From contig JAHYIO010000007.1 of assembly GCA_020543525.1 (NCBI GenBank), positions 1,302,001 through 1,366,000 on the forward strand: DNA of 64,000 nt, written 5' to 3'. Under the pieces are notes generated by a model. The model saw nothing but the letters and a program-made list of their open reading frames with translations, searched no databases and was not told the origin of the DNA. The stretch comes from Coriolopsis trogii (lineage: Eukaryota > Basidiomycota > Agaricomycetes > Polyporales > Polyporaceae). Shown here in pieces: positions 47,635-58,529 of this stretch. How positions within the stretch are numbered: position 1 is the first letter of the stretch; the number at the start of each line of letters is the position of its first letter. The translations under genes and the position numbers were made by a program.

Positions 47635-49693
47635 ATGACAGAAGAGCTGATATTGCAACAACAGGTACTCGCTGCAGCGCGGCGAGGTTCACCTGGTGAG
47701 ATGACCGTCCTTGCCAATGCCTGGAGGGAGCCACCGGCGAGGATATCGCCCCTGGAAGCACTTGACGTCTTCTTGGTACATCTGAAGGGCGATCTCGTTC
47801 CCAAGGACGCATCCGCGTGGCTCACTGGCCGACCTAGTATGGCGTTCTCGTCGATGCTAGGCATCAGCAAAATAGGTCAAGTGCCTGAAGACAGCCCCGC
47901 CGTGCAACGCATAGCAGCCGCCTGGCCCGGGATCCTCGAATGGACAAAGTATATCTTTTCAACGCGCGTCGAGCAACTCGACCAAACAGACCAACGGAGA
48001 CGCGTCGCGATCGATGTCCTCGCGACGTTCCTGTACTGCATATGCTTCCACGACCTAGTCCGCGCGCGCATGGTGCAGTCGCCATCTATAATCGAGATCG
48101 CGACGCGTCTCTGGCTGGAAGAAGACGATAATGCGAACCCGACTCGCGTGAACGGCCCCGCGGGCTCATCTCTGCTCGGGTGTCTACTCCGCGAAGCAGG
48201 TAGGAAGGAGCTCGATCGCGTTCTCAACGTAGTGGGCGAGAAGTCGGGCGAGGTCGCCAAGCTCGCGATCGCGCGACTGCAGCGCTCTCTGAAGGGTCCA
48301 CATTATGAGCCGATGCCGATCTCGACGTATCTCGACCTCGTCAACTCCCTCTCACGCGTGCGAGCTCATCCACTCCGGCACGCGCTCCTGAGCGCGAATG
48401 TCATCTGGGTCGTTACTGGTGCGCTCGTGAAGCTATCCGTGCTCATCAACACCTCACGCGACCCGGGTTACCTGGACCCAATGGTCTCCGGTTTCGGATA
48501 TCTTCGCAACTGCATCGAGTCGACGGACGGCTTCACATGGGTAAACCAGGCAATCGGGGCTGGGTTCTTGCAGGCGTTTTGTGACTGCAGTACGCGGTTT
48601 GCAGAGCTGGTACCCGAAGACTACGCGATGATCGAGGAGCTGATCGCGAATATATTGCCACCATACCTCGTCTTCCGCTCTGTCATCGAGGCCGTGGACT
48701 CGGCGCTGAAGAAGATTGAGCGCGGCCAGCAAAAGCAGCGCATCGAGAAGAGTCGAGCGAAGGCGCCGTGGGAGAGGTTCGTCCGGCTCGCGCACGATCG
48801 TATGAAAGTGGTAAAGGAAGCCATTGCGGTCAAAGGCAAGCAAATCGTATGTGATAACGCAAATGTATGTTCCTGCACTCTGACACACGCCCCAATTGTG
48901 ACTGAGCTCTCGCCTGCAGTGCCAGAAGCCAGGTACGAAACAGGAAGTTCGACGCTGCTCGGCATGCCTGTCTACGTTTTACTGCTCCAAGGTGGGTGCG
49001 CTCGCGGCTTTTCGTCCCCGAATTCTTACGCGAAGGCAGGAATGCCAAGAGGTCTCCTGGAAGCAAGGCGACCACAAAACAATGTGTAAACTCAAGCAGC
49101 GGTCTCGTTTAGGTGACCTCTCCTGCTAGCTTCTCACAGTCGCATTACTAACGACATCTACAGAGGGCACATCAGACAGCGTCTCAAAGCGCGATCTCGA
49201 ATTCCTTCACTATCTCGCCATGTTCGACGCACGCATGCACGTCTCCGAATTCCGCAGGCTCGCCGAGCGCGACCTGCCCGGCACGCCGCTCTCGGAGATC
49301 GTCGTGCTGATCGACCAGTCCGTCGTGCCCCCCACGTACGCGGTGAAGCCGCTCAAAAACTACCGGTCCACCGATCAGCCTGTGACGTCGGCGAGCGAGG
49401 AGGAGCGAAACGAGGCGCTCATCGCGAAGGTGCAGGCGAACCCAGAGCGGTATACTATCGTCGATATGACGATCGCCGGGGGATCTGCGCTGCAGATGGT
49501 CATGACCCTCGCTACGGGCGGCTTCTGGCTTCTGGACGCTGTCGTTCCCCGAAGGAAGACTGTAGAGCTTCCTCAGGATTATCCGGACGGAGGGGACGAC
49601 TTCGCGCAGGCGCTGCGATGGGTCATCCAAGCTGCTGAGGAATTCGAACAGGCGGATCTGCGACGGAAGATGAAGAAGCTCGGGGTGAGGTGA
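47635..49693 (+). CDS. MYND-type zinc-finger protein
   Basis: Four exons: 47635-48864, 48920-48991, 49040-49112 and 49164-49693, with introns of 55, 48 and 51 nt. Spliced length is 1905 nt, or 634 aa. The first in-frame ATG is at 47635. Residues 1-400 are a helical, Leu/Ala-rich region without a known domain, common in agaricomycete MYND proteins. Residues 406-450 form a complete MYND finger: C406, C411, C423, C426, C432, C436, H446 and C450, with the typical FYCSKECQ and W-x4-H-x3-C ending. The MYND codons are split over three exons, so the finger shows only after splicing. MYND fingers bind short proline-rich peptides in partner proteins. The C-terminal 180 residues are mixed alpha/beta of unknown type. 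No SET domain is seen. The CACTA element ends about 100 bp upstream of the ATG. Confidence 0.88.
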
Positions 49694-49851
49694 GTTGCCC
49701 AGTCCGATGTATCTCTCTGGATACTGAAATGGCTTGCAGGCGGTGATGATAGGTCCTCATAGAACTTCATAAGGACGTATGCAAGAGAGAGCGACTATGA
49801 TATAAGGCCTATGCCGATGTAATCAAGACCCCGTCACAGTGTCGATGCAGC

Positions 49852-51269
49852 TCAGTATGCTGCAGGCTGATGCTCCGTACCCCGGCTGCTACGCCACGTC
49901 TCGGGGCCCTGCACATCAAGAACATTGAGCATCACGCAACGCGGTATCGCGGTACGACATACCGTTCTGTTCTTGATCCTCTGATTCTTGATGCGCCTCG
50001 CGAACCAGTCCTTGGACGTGCACCCAGTCTCGTACTTGCCGGGGGGTTGCTTTGCGACCGCTTCGGCGATGAGGGGGCTCTCATCCGACAGCGCACGCAG
50101 CTCGATGGAGTTTCCTGGGCGAGTGAAGAAGACCAGAGACCAGCGTTCGTACTTTCCTTGTTCCTTCGGCGGAGGTCTGACTTGGACTGTCAGTACTTCT
50201 CTAAACTGGGAGCAGACCCCCCGAGTACGCACACCACACGATGCAAGTTGGAGCGGAGGATACCACCGCTGAATATCGCCATTGCATCTCCGAGATTGCA
50301 GATAGCATGTCCGGGGATGGGCTAAGAATGGTGAGTGGTGATATATTTCGCGTATGCACTTGACGACTTACTCGGACGTATTGCCATTCGTTTGTGCCGG
50401 GAACCATGACTTGCAGCCCACCGAGGCGGTTGTGTAGGAACGACTGCCACACAATGATCACATTGGATTAGCGAACAGAGCTGTGAGCCATAAGGAACAG
50501 GAGCGTACCAATGACCCGAAATCTGTGTGAGCTCCTATGGCGGCCTTCTCCTCTGTAATCCCCTCCGGCTTGGGCGGGTTCTTGATACATCTCGCCTCGC
50601 TCCCGCTGGGCTGCTCAAGAGGGTGACGCTTCTCCAACGCGCCCTTGGGTAGTCCCAGTCGCTCATTAAGCACGTCGAGTAGCATATAGTTAACGGCGAG
50701 CGACTTCTGCACGAAAGGCTTGATCGTGGGCTCCATCCGTGCGTTCACCGTCGGAGGATACTCGCGATGGACCTTGTCGGGCCATGCCAGTGCGTCGTCT
50801 TTGGCAACGTTGATAAATTCGACGGTGTCCAGAGACCCAGTCTCGTCAGTCGCATTCGCGCCTGCTGCTTTGTAACTGTGCAGAGCGTGAGGGGTCTTTC
50901 AACAGGTACGAAGGACGAGGGCGCGAAGCGTACCCGAAGGACATTCCCTCGTCTCCTTGCTCGTATTTCATCTTCTCTTCGAGCGGGAGCCGCATCGTCT
51001 CTGCGCCCATCTCAAACATTTGCTCGACTTCTGCGTCGACGCCATGGTTTTTTAGGCTAATGCGAATGAGCCAAAATGTGAGTGGTTGGTTCGGTCATCG
51101 AAAGTTGAGAGGTGTCCACTTACTACCAGAAGCCGAGCTCTGTTGCAGCCTTCCACAACTTGTCGATCTCTCCTTCATCCCGTTTAGCGATAAGCTCGTA
51201 ATCAACGACAAGCAAAGGGTGTGTAGGAACATCCTCGGGGAAAGGCGGAAGGCTCAACAGTCCGGGCAT
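49852..51269 (-). CDS. isopenicillin N synthase-like 2-oxoglutarate/Fe(II) dioxygenase
   Basis: Seven exons on the minus strand: 51269-51124, 51056-50934, 50875-50509, 50443-50372, 50321-50233, 50176-49963 and 49908-49852. All introns are 50-67 nt, GT-AG and frame-consistent. Spliced length is 1068 nt, or 355 aa, normal for the family. Residues about 46-54 carry the conserved GFWYLKNHGV block of the N-terminal DIOX_N domain. The jelly-roll core has the iron ligands H206 and D208 (AHTDFGSL) and H263 (SNLHRVV), the LGGLQV strand, and the R277-x-S279 pair (RWSLVFF) that binds the 2-oxoglutarate carboxylate. It should be an active soluble oxygenase using O2 and probably 2-oxoglutarate on an unknown small molecule. 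No other biosynthetic gene lies nearby, so a cluster is not indicated. The penicillin-specific substrate role is not implied. Confidence 0.9.
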
Positions 51270-52424
51270 GGTTTTCGGTGCTTCCGATATTCTGATGTTG
51301 TTGCAGATAGCACTGGGAAAGGTGCGGTAGGAGTCTGTCTATGCGCATCTTCACACCGTCCTTATATTTGCAGGGATTGACATCAGGAACCCTAGACCGT
51401 GGGGAAAATAAGCGGTCTCGGTTTGGATGCGAGAGCTCACGGGATACGGTTGGACTTCTTCCGACTGAGTCTTCTCTTCCCAGGATGGTCGCTTCATGCC
51501 TAAATCTTCTGTGCTGCCATTGATACGATGTCTGCTTCCCTCTGATGTCGTATGATCACATGGGAACTGCGGAGGACATAGTTCGCCACGACCAACTCCA
51601 GCTTTGGCATACGCAAGTCTGGATCGTAAAAGTTTCACTGGGTATGGAACAGGTTCGCGGGCTAACGTCAGTGCTCTTCTATGGTCAGTAGGAGGTGCAC
51701 GCAAAACACAGAAGTCGTTCGACTCACAACAGAAGAACATGCATACGCATCGACTCAGATGCACTTCCTGAGATGGCCGGAGACTCGCACGGCATACATC
51801 TGGGCCCTGATGGAGAAGGCGGGAAGACAGTAGTAATCTGGCTCTACAATGCGTCAATGCACTCGCTAGTAGTCGTAAACTAGGACACACACGCACCTTC
51901 TCGTTCTTTGTCCTCGCATTGTGTACGCGAGAGAACACCCTCTCGCGCGAAGTTGGCACCGTGGGTAAGATGATCCCAAGTACTTCTCCGCAGTATGTAT
52001 CGGCTATGATGGCGCTTCAAGTTCTTGCTGAGGCATGGAGAACGATGCTGTCTCTGAGAAGGATGAACGCGCCGCATATTCCAAGTTAGAGATGGGATAC
52101 GTCTTTCCGAGTCTTTGGAGACATGTATCACCCTATACCATGCACTGCAGGCTGGAGCTATGGCGGATTTTGTTATCGTCTAAGCAGGGCAATACATAAT
52201 GAACAGGAGAGAAGAATTTGCGCTCGCCACTACAGAACAGTGGCATCGCATAATCGTACGTCTTGTAGTAGCCGAATATGGACGATGATATGATATTGCA
52301 TCGCTGTACGGACGAGTTGCTAACGAGTATTGAAATATCGACGATCCAGTCAGAACTTTTGTCAATGGCCTACACATCTCTTCGAGCAGTGGTGGTAGCA
52401 AGAACGTCCTGAAACAAACTGAAG
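51270..52424. other. intergenic, no gene recognised
   Basis: A 202-codon minus-strand frame (51959-51351) overlaps the upstream flank of the dioxygenase. It is Arg/Cys-rich without a domain, and I take it as chance. Nothing else stands out. Confidence 0.45.
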
Positions 52425-52916
52425 TCATGTTGGAGTGAACGGATCTGGAACCTTTCCGTCGGGAAATGCCTCTTGGGTGAGCTCGACGAGACAGCGGCGG
52501 CGTTCCTGCGCCAATGGATCGACATGGGTAGGCTTGTTAGACTTGGGTATAAACCTGGATACCGTCGTCATCCTGAGGCCCGCAGATGGCTTGTTTGGCT
52601 TAAGAGCAACTGAGATGTTTGTTGTCGAGAATTTGTGCCTGCAATGATTCGCGCGCGGAGGTTGACCGTACTTACGCTGGGAAAGCGCGGCGCGACGTTC
52701 CGTCGCTTCGGTGCACGTGGTCAACTCGGCGCGTTGGGCCTCGTTCTCGTCTTGAACGGCCTTGATGATATCTTCGATGGATACATCGACGTGCATTTTG
52801 GCTAATGCAGAGGAGAGGGACGAGATAGTAATGACTTGGAAGGCATCAGCTGGAGGAGGTGGAAGCGACGTCGACATGGCGGGCAGATCATAGTCGACGT
52901 CGTGGTGTAGCGTCAA
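52425..52916 (-). CDS. small hypothetical protein
   Basis: Proposed exons are 52916-52676 and 52609-52425, joined over a 66-nt intron (GTAAGT...CTCAG), giving 141 aa. The frame also stays open unspliced (163 aa). A shorter 37-nt splice would break the frame. The N-terminal part has a Pro-rich stretch (STSLPPPPAD), then a probable helix (ALAKMHVDVSIEDIIKAVQD) and a charged Glu/Arg helix. The C-terminal part is basic, then ends in a short acidic/Pro tail. There is no known domain. Good splice signals and amphipathic helices make a real gene likely, but it could be a fragment. It lies 50 bp from the start of homology to the decayed F-box copy. Confidence 0.5.
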   Translation of the reverse strand: MTLHHDVDYDLPAMSTSLPPPPADAFQVITISSLSSALAKMHVDVSIEDIIKAVQDENEAQRAELTTCTEATERRAALSQRKYGQPPRANHCRHKFSTTNISVALKPNKPSAGLRMTTVSRFIPKSNKPTHVDPLAQERRRCLVELTQEAFPDGKVPDPFTPT

Positions 52917-53588
52917 GAGCGCTCTGAGTCTGAGCGCAATGGTGCACGTGATTAACCCGTGTATCCCGGAACTGATTCAGACGCTGTACGTGTTCTGTTT
53001 GAGAATACCACTCCCGGTTTCCTCTTCTCATCTACCATAAATCCAGGATGCCACCGGGTTGAAGGCTAGTGTAGCGCACATCCACTATCGCTGAAATCTA
53101 CAATACTGGTTGTGTTAAGCTAACATCCGATTTTATCGGCAGACACTCGAGATGGCAGGCCTTCTCCATGACGAGACTGCGGACTCAAGACTGGAGAAGT
53201 TCTTCGCTCGCCTAGCCCGTGATCTCTTTCATCACTCTAGCACATCGCTGGAGAGACTCGAGAGGGAGAGATCTTCCGCGACCGCGGCTCGGACGGGCCA
53301 ATCTATCTTGCAGTCGACGTGTCGCACTACTTCCCTAACTTCCTGTTGGATCTGGGAATACGTTGAAGCGATAACGGAGTACGGGCACATCGCGAAATGA
53401 ACCGGCAGTTTCAGATGGATTGCTACGCGGCTCGTGGTCTACCCTGCGCCGTCTTGAGGACTCCCCGACGGGAATGTCTCTCCTCGACCTCACATGTCAC
53501 GTTCATACTCTACTCGTACGTCTAGTACTGAAATAATCACGAGTATCCGAAGACCCTCTTGTCCGAAATCAGGCCGACATGATTAACT

Positions 53589-53635
53589 GCATTATGGGCC
53601 ATAATCCGCCGGACTCCGTCGGATTCCGTCGGACT
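53589..53635 (+). repeat. left terminal inverted repeat of the 2.25-kb element
   Basis: Starts CTGCATTATGGG; 46 of 47 bases match the reverse complement of 55778-55824. Confidence 0.9.
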
Positions 53636-54012
53636 GGCGTCTAATTCTCTTCAGCCAATGGCAGCTCGCTGCCATACTCACGCGATTTGCCTCGCTTCTG
53701 ACGAGCGTTAAGTCTCCTCGCAGATGAGCGGCCACTGCTTGGTTTCTACCCACATCCTATGTCATGTCAGTCTTATGTTCTCACCTGTTCACTTCGCATG
53801 CTGGTACATACTGTGTGGACCAGTGTGGTGCCAATGCACCTAGCATACTCTTCCATACCCGCCTGTATCTCCTCCTATGATACCTTTCATTCTGCTCAGT
53901 GCACAATGGCATGAACATCACCCTAGCATGATCATCACCAAAGGTACGTCCTTGCAAGTAACTTTATCTGATGTAGTGTAGTCAACTTGATACTCCTGCC
54001 CACCTTGTAAGT

Positions 54013-54645
54013 CAGTCTGCCATACTGCCTGTCTGGTCAGTCGCCAGACCGCCATACTGCCTGTCTGGTCAGTCGCCAGACCGCCATACTGCCTGTCTGG
54101 TCAGTTGTCAGACCGCCATACTGCCTGTCTGGTCAGTTGCCAGACCACCATACTGCCTGTCTGTCCAGTTGCTCAATCACCCGACTTCTAACCATTCACT
54201 CTTACGTCCTGCCCATGTACAGAATTCACCCATCAATGCTCCTGCCTACCTGGCAAGTCAGTCCACCTTACTGCCTTTCTTGCCAGTTGTACTGCCTGTC
54301 TGGTCAGTCGCCAGACCGCCATACTGCCTGTCTGGTCAGTTGCCAGACCACCATACTGCCCGTCTGTCCAGTTGCTCAATCACCCGACTTCTAACCATTC
54401 ACTCTATGTCCTGCCCATGTACAGAATTCACCCGTCAATGCTCCTGCCTACCTGGCAAGTCAGTCCACCTTACTGCCTTTCTCGCCAGTTGTACTGCCTG
54501 TCTGGTCAGTCGCTCAATCACCCGACTTCTAACCATTCACTCTTACGTCCTGCACATGTACAGAATTCACCCATCGAGGCTCCCGCCTACCTGGTAAGTC
54601 AGTCCACCTTACTGCCTTTCTTGCCAGTCGTTCTGACTGTCCATT
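54013..54645. repeat. minisatellite with higher-order repeat inside the element
   Basis: A unit of about 32-33 bp (TACTGCCTGTCTGGTCAGT plus CGCCAGACCGCCA) is repeated several times to 54165. Then a larger unit of about 140-205 bp recurs at about 54170, 54372 and 54510. It contains GCTCAATCACCCGACTTC and a CATGTACAGAATTCACCC block. The arrays make overlapping open frames (54137-54743) that are repeat artefacts. Confidence 0.85.
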
Positions 54646-55416
54646 CTTGTGTCCTGCTCAGATGGCCCACTCCTCATCCTGCACATGATGGATGCAGGTG
54701 TATCATAACATCCTCAGCCCCCCCTTTGGCCCTCAACAAATAACAAATGGAATGAGACTCTCCAAGAGGGATACGTTCGATGCAGTGAGTGTGCAGTTGC
54801 TATTCGAGACCGTGAGCCTAATCCGGTCATGCATGGGATGCTAAGTATAGGTGACTTCCATCTTGCCTAAGTCTCTGTACCTCACCTCCCTCAGGTTGGC
54901 TCTTATCATCATCCCTATCTCCTTGTCTGTCTTGCACGGGTCCCATACTCTCCTCATCCTATGCGCCGCCGTGCCCCTGAGGTCACACAGATGGACAGGG
55001 ACCATCGAGCACTTCACAAGCACCATCCCCAGATGGCGAAATGCACCTTGGCAGAGCTTTGCGCTCCTATGTGATGCCATCGTGGTGGACTCTGAATCTT
55101 ACACAATCGGGCGGTGCAAGCAGTACTCACACCTTGCATTTTCCAAAGAGATCCACAGATGACACAACAACCCCTTGCAGGTCTGTCGCATTCTTGGACT
55201 GATAGAGTACAGTGTAGTTGAAAAGCAAGGGGGTACCATTCATCGAGGCAGAAGAAGAAGATGTGTTGCACACGGAAACATCAGTACTAGAAGATAGAAC
55301 TTACGCTAATATGAGATGACCAGTCAAATACAATCAATTCACACTGACATTGTAAGTGCCCGGAGCTAGGTAGGTAGGAGGTGCAACCTGGCAGTCAGTC
55401 CTTCAACTCATGCAAG

Positions 55417-55485
55417 ACCAATTTGAACCGACTGACCAGTCAAAACACCCCCTGGTAGTTGACTGGTCAGTCAGTTCAAATTGGT
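55417..55485. repeat. near-perfect hairpin inside the element
   Basis: Two 27-bp arms (55417-55443 and 55459-55485) are inverted copies with one mismatch, separated by 15 bases. The core is GACTGGTCAGTCAG, related to the GGTCAGT motif of the nearby minisatellite. Confidence 0.85.
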
Positions 55486-55777
55486 GAGTGGGTGACCAGC
55501 CAAGAGTACATGGCAAGAGCCATACCTGGTGATTACTTACTTGCAAGCCACAGGCTGAACTGGCCAATCAATGCCGGGTCTGAACTTGAACCGACCTGAG
55601 CACCCTTCCAGGATTTGAATCACTAATGTGATAGTATACATAGAGAAGAAGAATTGTAGAAATGAAAGACGATGTTGTTTGCAACGGTAGTCACCAAGAA
55701 CGTGAAGACTCTACAACTACGAGTACACCCGTCCGACACGTAAGCGCCGAATCAATTTTGATGGATTTCAGCGTCTA

Positions 55778-55824
55778 TCCGACGGAATCCGACGGAGTCC
55801 GGCGGATTATGGCCCATAACGCAG
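55778..55824 (-). repeat. right terminal inverted repeat of the 2.25-kb element
   Basis: Reverse complement of 53589-53635 with one mismatch. Confidence 0.9.
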
Positions 55825-56631
55825 GTGTTCTCAGGCCGACGACGGTAGACGTGGTGGTCGACTCGGACATCGAATACGAGGAATTCATGGCGGACCGGTC
55901 CCTTGCCGTCCTGCGCAGAATGTTCTCCGCAGAATGTTTTCTGCGTGGCGGGGCTCAGAACTAATTTCGGTGACTGGAATAGTCATACAGTTGAAAACGA
56001 TTCTAAGGGCATGTTCAAGTTGGTACGTTTTGCTCTCCTAAGCGCTGACGCCGTCAGACCCTCACCGCTGCACCATGCTAACCCACCTTCTCCCCCCCCC
56101 CAGTACGGACGTCACGTCGGCGCCAGTCTGACCTCGAGGAGTTTGCGCCTGAGGTGAGAAGCCCGATCCCTCCACTCCTGATTGAGGCCCCCTTCAAGCA
56201 GACGTGTGCCTTCAAGACATCGCGAAAGACTTGTAAGTCTAACCCTGATCTCGACTATGCGTCGGTGTCGCTGAACACGCCCGATGAGGTTGTCGAATTT
56301 GGCGCTACGAAGAGTCCCTGAGACGTTTGGGGGAATGTGCGCTGAGGGGAGAATATGCGAGAGGTGTACATGTAGGCTCCTCTTTGTTGTTACGTGCCCA
56401 CATTCGTGTCTAGTTCTCGGTCGAGACAGCTTAGTAGTCCGATACAGACGTGGAGTAGATTGGAACCACAAGAGGCCAAAGTTACAGTCATGTCAATAGG
56501 TACATACGGAACGAGACGGATGGATGCCTAGTGCGAGACGAATGTAGTGGAAACCCTGGAGAAAGTAAAACAATGGATAAGAGGACGGTCACGAAAGTGT
56601 CGGGATGGAATGTGGCTACGCAGGACCCAAA

Positions 56632-57206
56632 TTACGCGGTCACCGTGGCGGTGACGGTCGACGCCTTACCCGTGGTCGTACGGACTTTAGTGGACGTGAT
56701 AGTGGTGGGCACGACTTTCGTCGTAGACTTCGTGATCAGGTTCGTAGTTGTGGTCGTCGACTTCACGGTGTTTGTGATCGTGTTCGTCAAGGTGGACGTT
56801 GTAGTAGAGTATGCTGTGGCTGTCGCAGTTACGATCACTGTCCCTGACTGAGTGACTGTCGACGTGCTTGCCGCAGTGACAGTCGACGGGCTGGCAGTCT
56901 TGGTCACGGTGACCGTCTGCTGTGTTTCCTGGCGCTTTCCTAACTGTGAATAGGCATTGGGGCTTGCGGCGACCGTGTAGGTGAATGTTAAGGTGGTCGT
57001 GGCAGGGAAGTAGGAAGAAAAGGTGGACGTGATGAATTCTTCTCCGTCCCATGAGGGGATAGCTAGAAGTGCATATGCGTCAGACACCCGATATACAGTC
57101 GACAAATGTGGGATCGGGTATGAACGAAATAGTCACCTTTACCGCCTACACTTGCAATGGTCGCAAGTGCGAGTAGAGCTGCTGCGCTGATTCGGAAGGC
57201 GTACAT
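56632..57206 (-). CDS. small secreted Thr/Val-rich protein (right copy)
   Basis: Exons 57206-57143 and 57062-56632 are separated by an 80-nt phase-1 intron at the same place as in the left copy; the product is 164 aa. The signal peptide is identical to the left copy, and the Lys-Arg pair at 64-65 is kept. About a dozen residues differ in the mature part, all substitutions and mostly conservative (for example STLSS/STFSS, TVTE/TVTK, TSLITK/TNLITK). Both reading frames are intact, so both copies may be functional. The stop codon marks the end of the duplicated block, so the 3' flanks, including polyadenylation signals, are unrelated. Confidence 0.85.
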
Positions 57207-57305
57207 GTTGTATGTAGATCGTGGAGAAGTATGTGCGTTGGTGGAGAGTATCAAAGGGAGAAGCGTCGAGTGGAGGGTTGATGTTGGATAGCTACGATGA
57301 ACCTG

Positions 57306-57312
57306 CCTTATA
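57306..57312 (-). promoter_or_regulatory. TATA-like box of the right small secreted-protein gene
   Basis: TATAAGG on the minus strand lies about 100 bp upstream of the ATG at 57206, identical to the left arm. Confidence 0.55.
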
Positions 57313-58414
57313 TGCCACCGTGGTAGGCTCTGCGTAGTTGGAGCTATTCTGGCGGACAAGAGCAAAAAGTCCAAATGATTGGATTTGCAGGAGCATGTCC
57401 GCTCAAGAACACCAGAAACCCAGGATGCCCCGGGGGTAGGTACCGACGCCAATGGAGTAACCACTACCACCTCCTCAGAGACCTCCGACAGAGTCAGGAG
57501 TTTGACATAGGAGTGCTAATCTGGTTGAGGTAAGCGAGGACCTCCGCGAAGCGCAAATGGGACAATAGTGCCGAACTGATCAAAGCCGATGGGGTAGGAT
57601 GTGTTGAAATATCCGGTTAGTTTCAGGTACATACTTGTGCAGTTGGGGTGCTTGACAGGGAGCGTACAACTGCCAGTGTTACTACGACCTGCGAGGAGTA
57701 TGTGTTGGTGAGTCCCAGAGCCTGAATATATTGTCCCCGCCGCGGTAGTCGTACAGCAGGGCTGGAACCACTAGAAGTGAGAGTCCATATGAGCAGTCCA
57801 ACTGAGCTGAGCAGCCTGAAGGAGTGATAATGTCCCAATGTACGAATCGGGAAGACGGGAGTCGGCAGCCAACGGTGGAGAGAGCGAACATGGCAAGCGC
57901 CGATGGGTTGGCGGGGAGTCCAAAACGGGGCAAAGCACAGCCACGCGTCCGCGAGCGTCTGTTGATTTCTCCTCGTCGTAAACGCACTACCACCACCGTC
58001 GCCATGGCCAGTGCTAGACACATGCATGCAATTCCTCCAGCGGCAGGTCGGCTTTGAAACCCAACCACGTGCCCGAGTGCGGAGACACAGCCTCCCCGAC
58101 GAGGTTTGCTTCCGCGGTCGCATCTGTAACGCGTCCGACCGTCTGGTTTTGATACCGATCGGCTCCGCCGCTCTAAACGACAATATGGTCCTGCCGATCT
58201 GGCCCTCGGTGCGCCCAGCCGAGGGTGAACTCGAAATGGAAGGGCGGATATACAACAACAGCCGTGTCCCAAACAGATCCACTGGACTCTGACATGACCA
58301 TGTCGGGGATTTCTACACGACCGATGTTGGTCCCGTCGACTCTCACTCATTGATTGCAATCGCCATCGACAGGACGCATGAATCCTCAGACGACCAAAGT
58401 GCAGTCCTGAGGAG

Positions 58415-58420
58415 TATAAG
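58415..58420 (+). promoter_or_regulatory. TATA-like box of the right Ser/Thr-rich gene
   Basis: TATAAG lies about 110 bp upstream of the ATG at 58530, as in the left arm. Confidence 0.5.
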
Positions 58421-58529
58421 AACCTAGACGTCTCGTCTGGTAAGGCCAACAACAACTTCTCATCTCATCTATTATCTCCTCAACTTCGAGCTTTTTAATT
58501 CTTCATCCAATCTCCACATCAACATCATC

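Larger units (their letters stand above)
53581..55830. mobile_element. 2.25-kb TIR element inside the F-box pseudogene
   Basis: Terminal inverted repeats of 47 bp (53589-53635 and 55778-55824) differ at one position. Both contain GGGCCATAATCCGCC and two CCGTCGGA motifs. A 10-bp direct repeat, TCAGGCCGAC, flanks the insertion (53571-53580 and 55831-55840). The gene sequence reads through correctly if one copy and the insert are removed. Eight and six non-matching bases lie between the TIRs and the direct repeats. The 9-10-bp target duplication would fit Mutator-like elements; a KDZ/Zisupton or hAT relative (8 bp) is less fitting. No recognisable transposase is present, so it is probably non-autonomous. 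Confidence 0.8.
52968..56350 (+). pseudogene. decayed F-box/LRR-like gene split by a transposon
   Basis: Sequence from 52968 follows the left-edge gene (1-1430, reversed), including its leader. Breaks visible: the start ATGGAG has become TTGAAG at 53059-53064, and the adjoining GTGAGT donor is lost. About 230 bp holding the F-box is missing just after the acceptor near 53141. A second deletion lies near 53229. Frames shift and stop codons interrupt, for example at 53398. An inserted element occupies 53581-55830. Coding similarity then resumes at 55841, and the GTACGT donor of the last intron is still present at 56021. The final exon remnant ends near 56350. It is clearly non-functional. Confidence 0.85.
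57207..58529. promoter_or_regulatory. shared divergent promoter region (right arm)
   Basis: Counterpart of 6854-8192, slightly shorter through small indels. TATA-like boxes are kept at both ends. Open frames here differ between copies in length and frame, so they are not taken as genes. Confidence 0.6.

Noticed and set aside
50458..50748. Stand-alone 96-aa protein inside the dioxygenase region
   Set aside because: It is one exon of the spliced dioxygenase and carries its HTD iron-binding motif.
54013..54645. CRISPR-like repeat array
   Set aside because: Repeats are of mixed length without unique spacers of constant size, and the setting is a eukaryotic transposon.
54137..54743. Overlapping open frames of 85-142 codons with repeated Cys-rich text
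   Set aside because: They are produced by the minisatellite inside the transposon; the repeat runs through all frames.
54841..55271. Possible captured coding segment or transposase remnant on the minus strand of the 2.25-kb element
   Set aside because: The frames are short (79-85 codons). I see no DDE-type residues or zinc finger, and cannot name a family.
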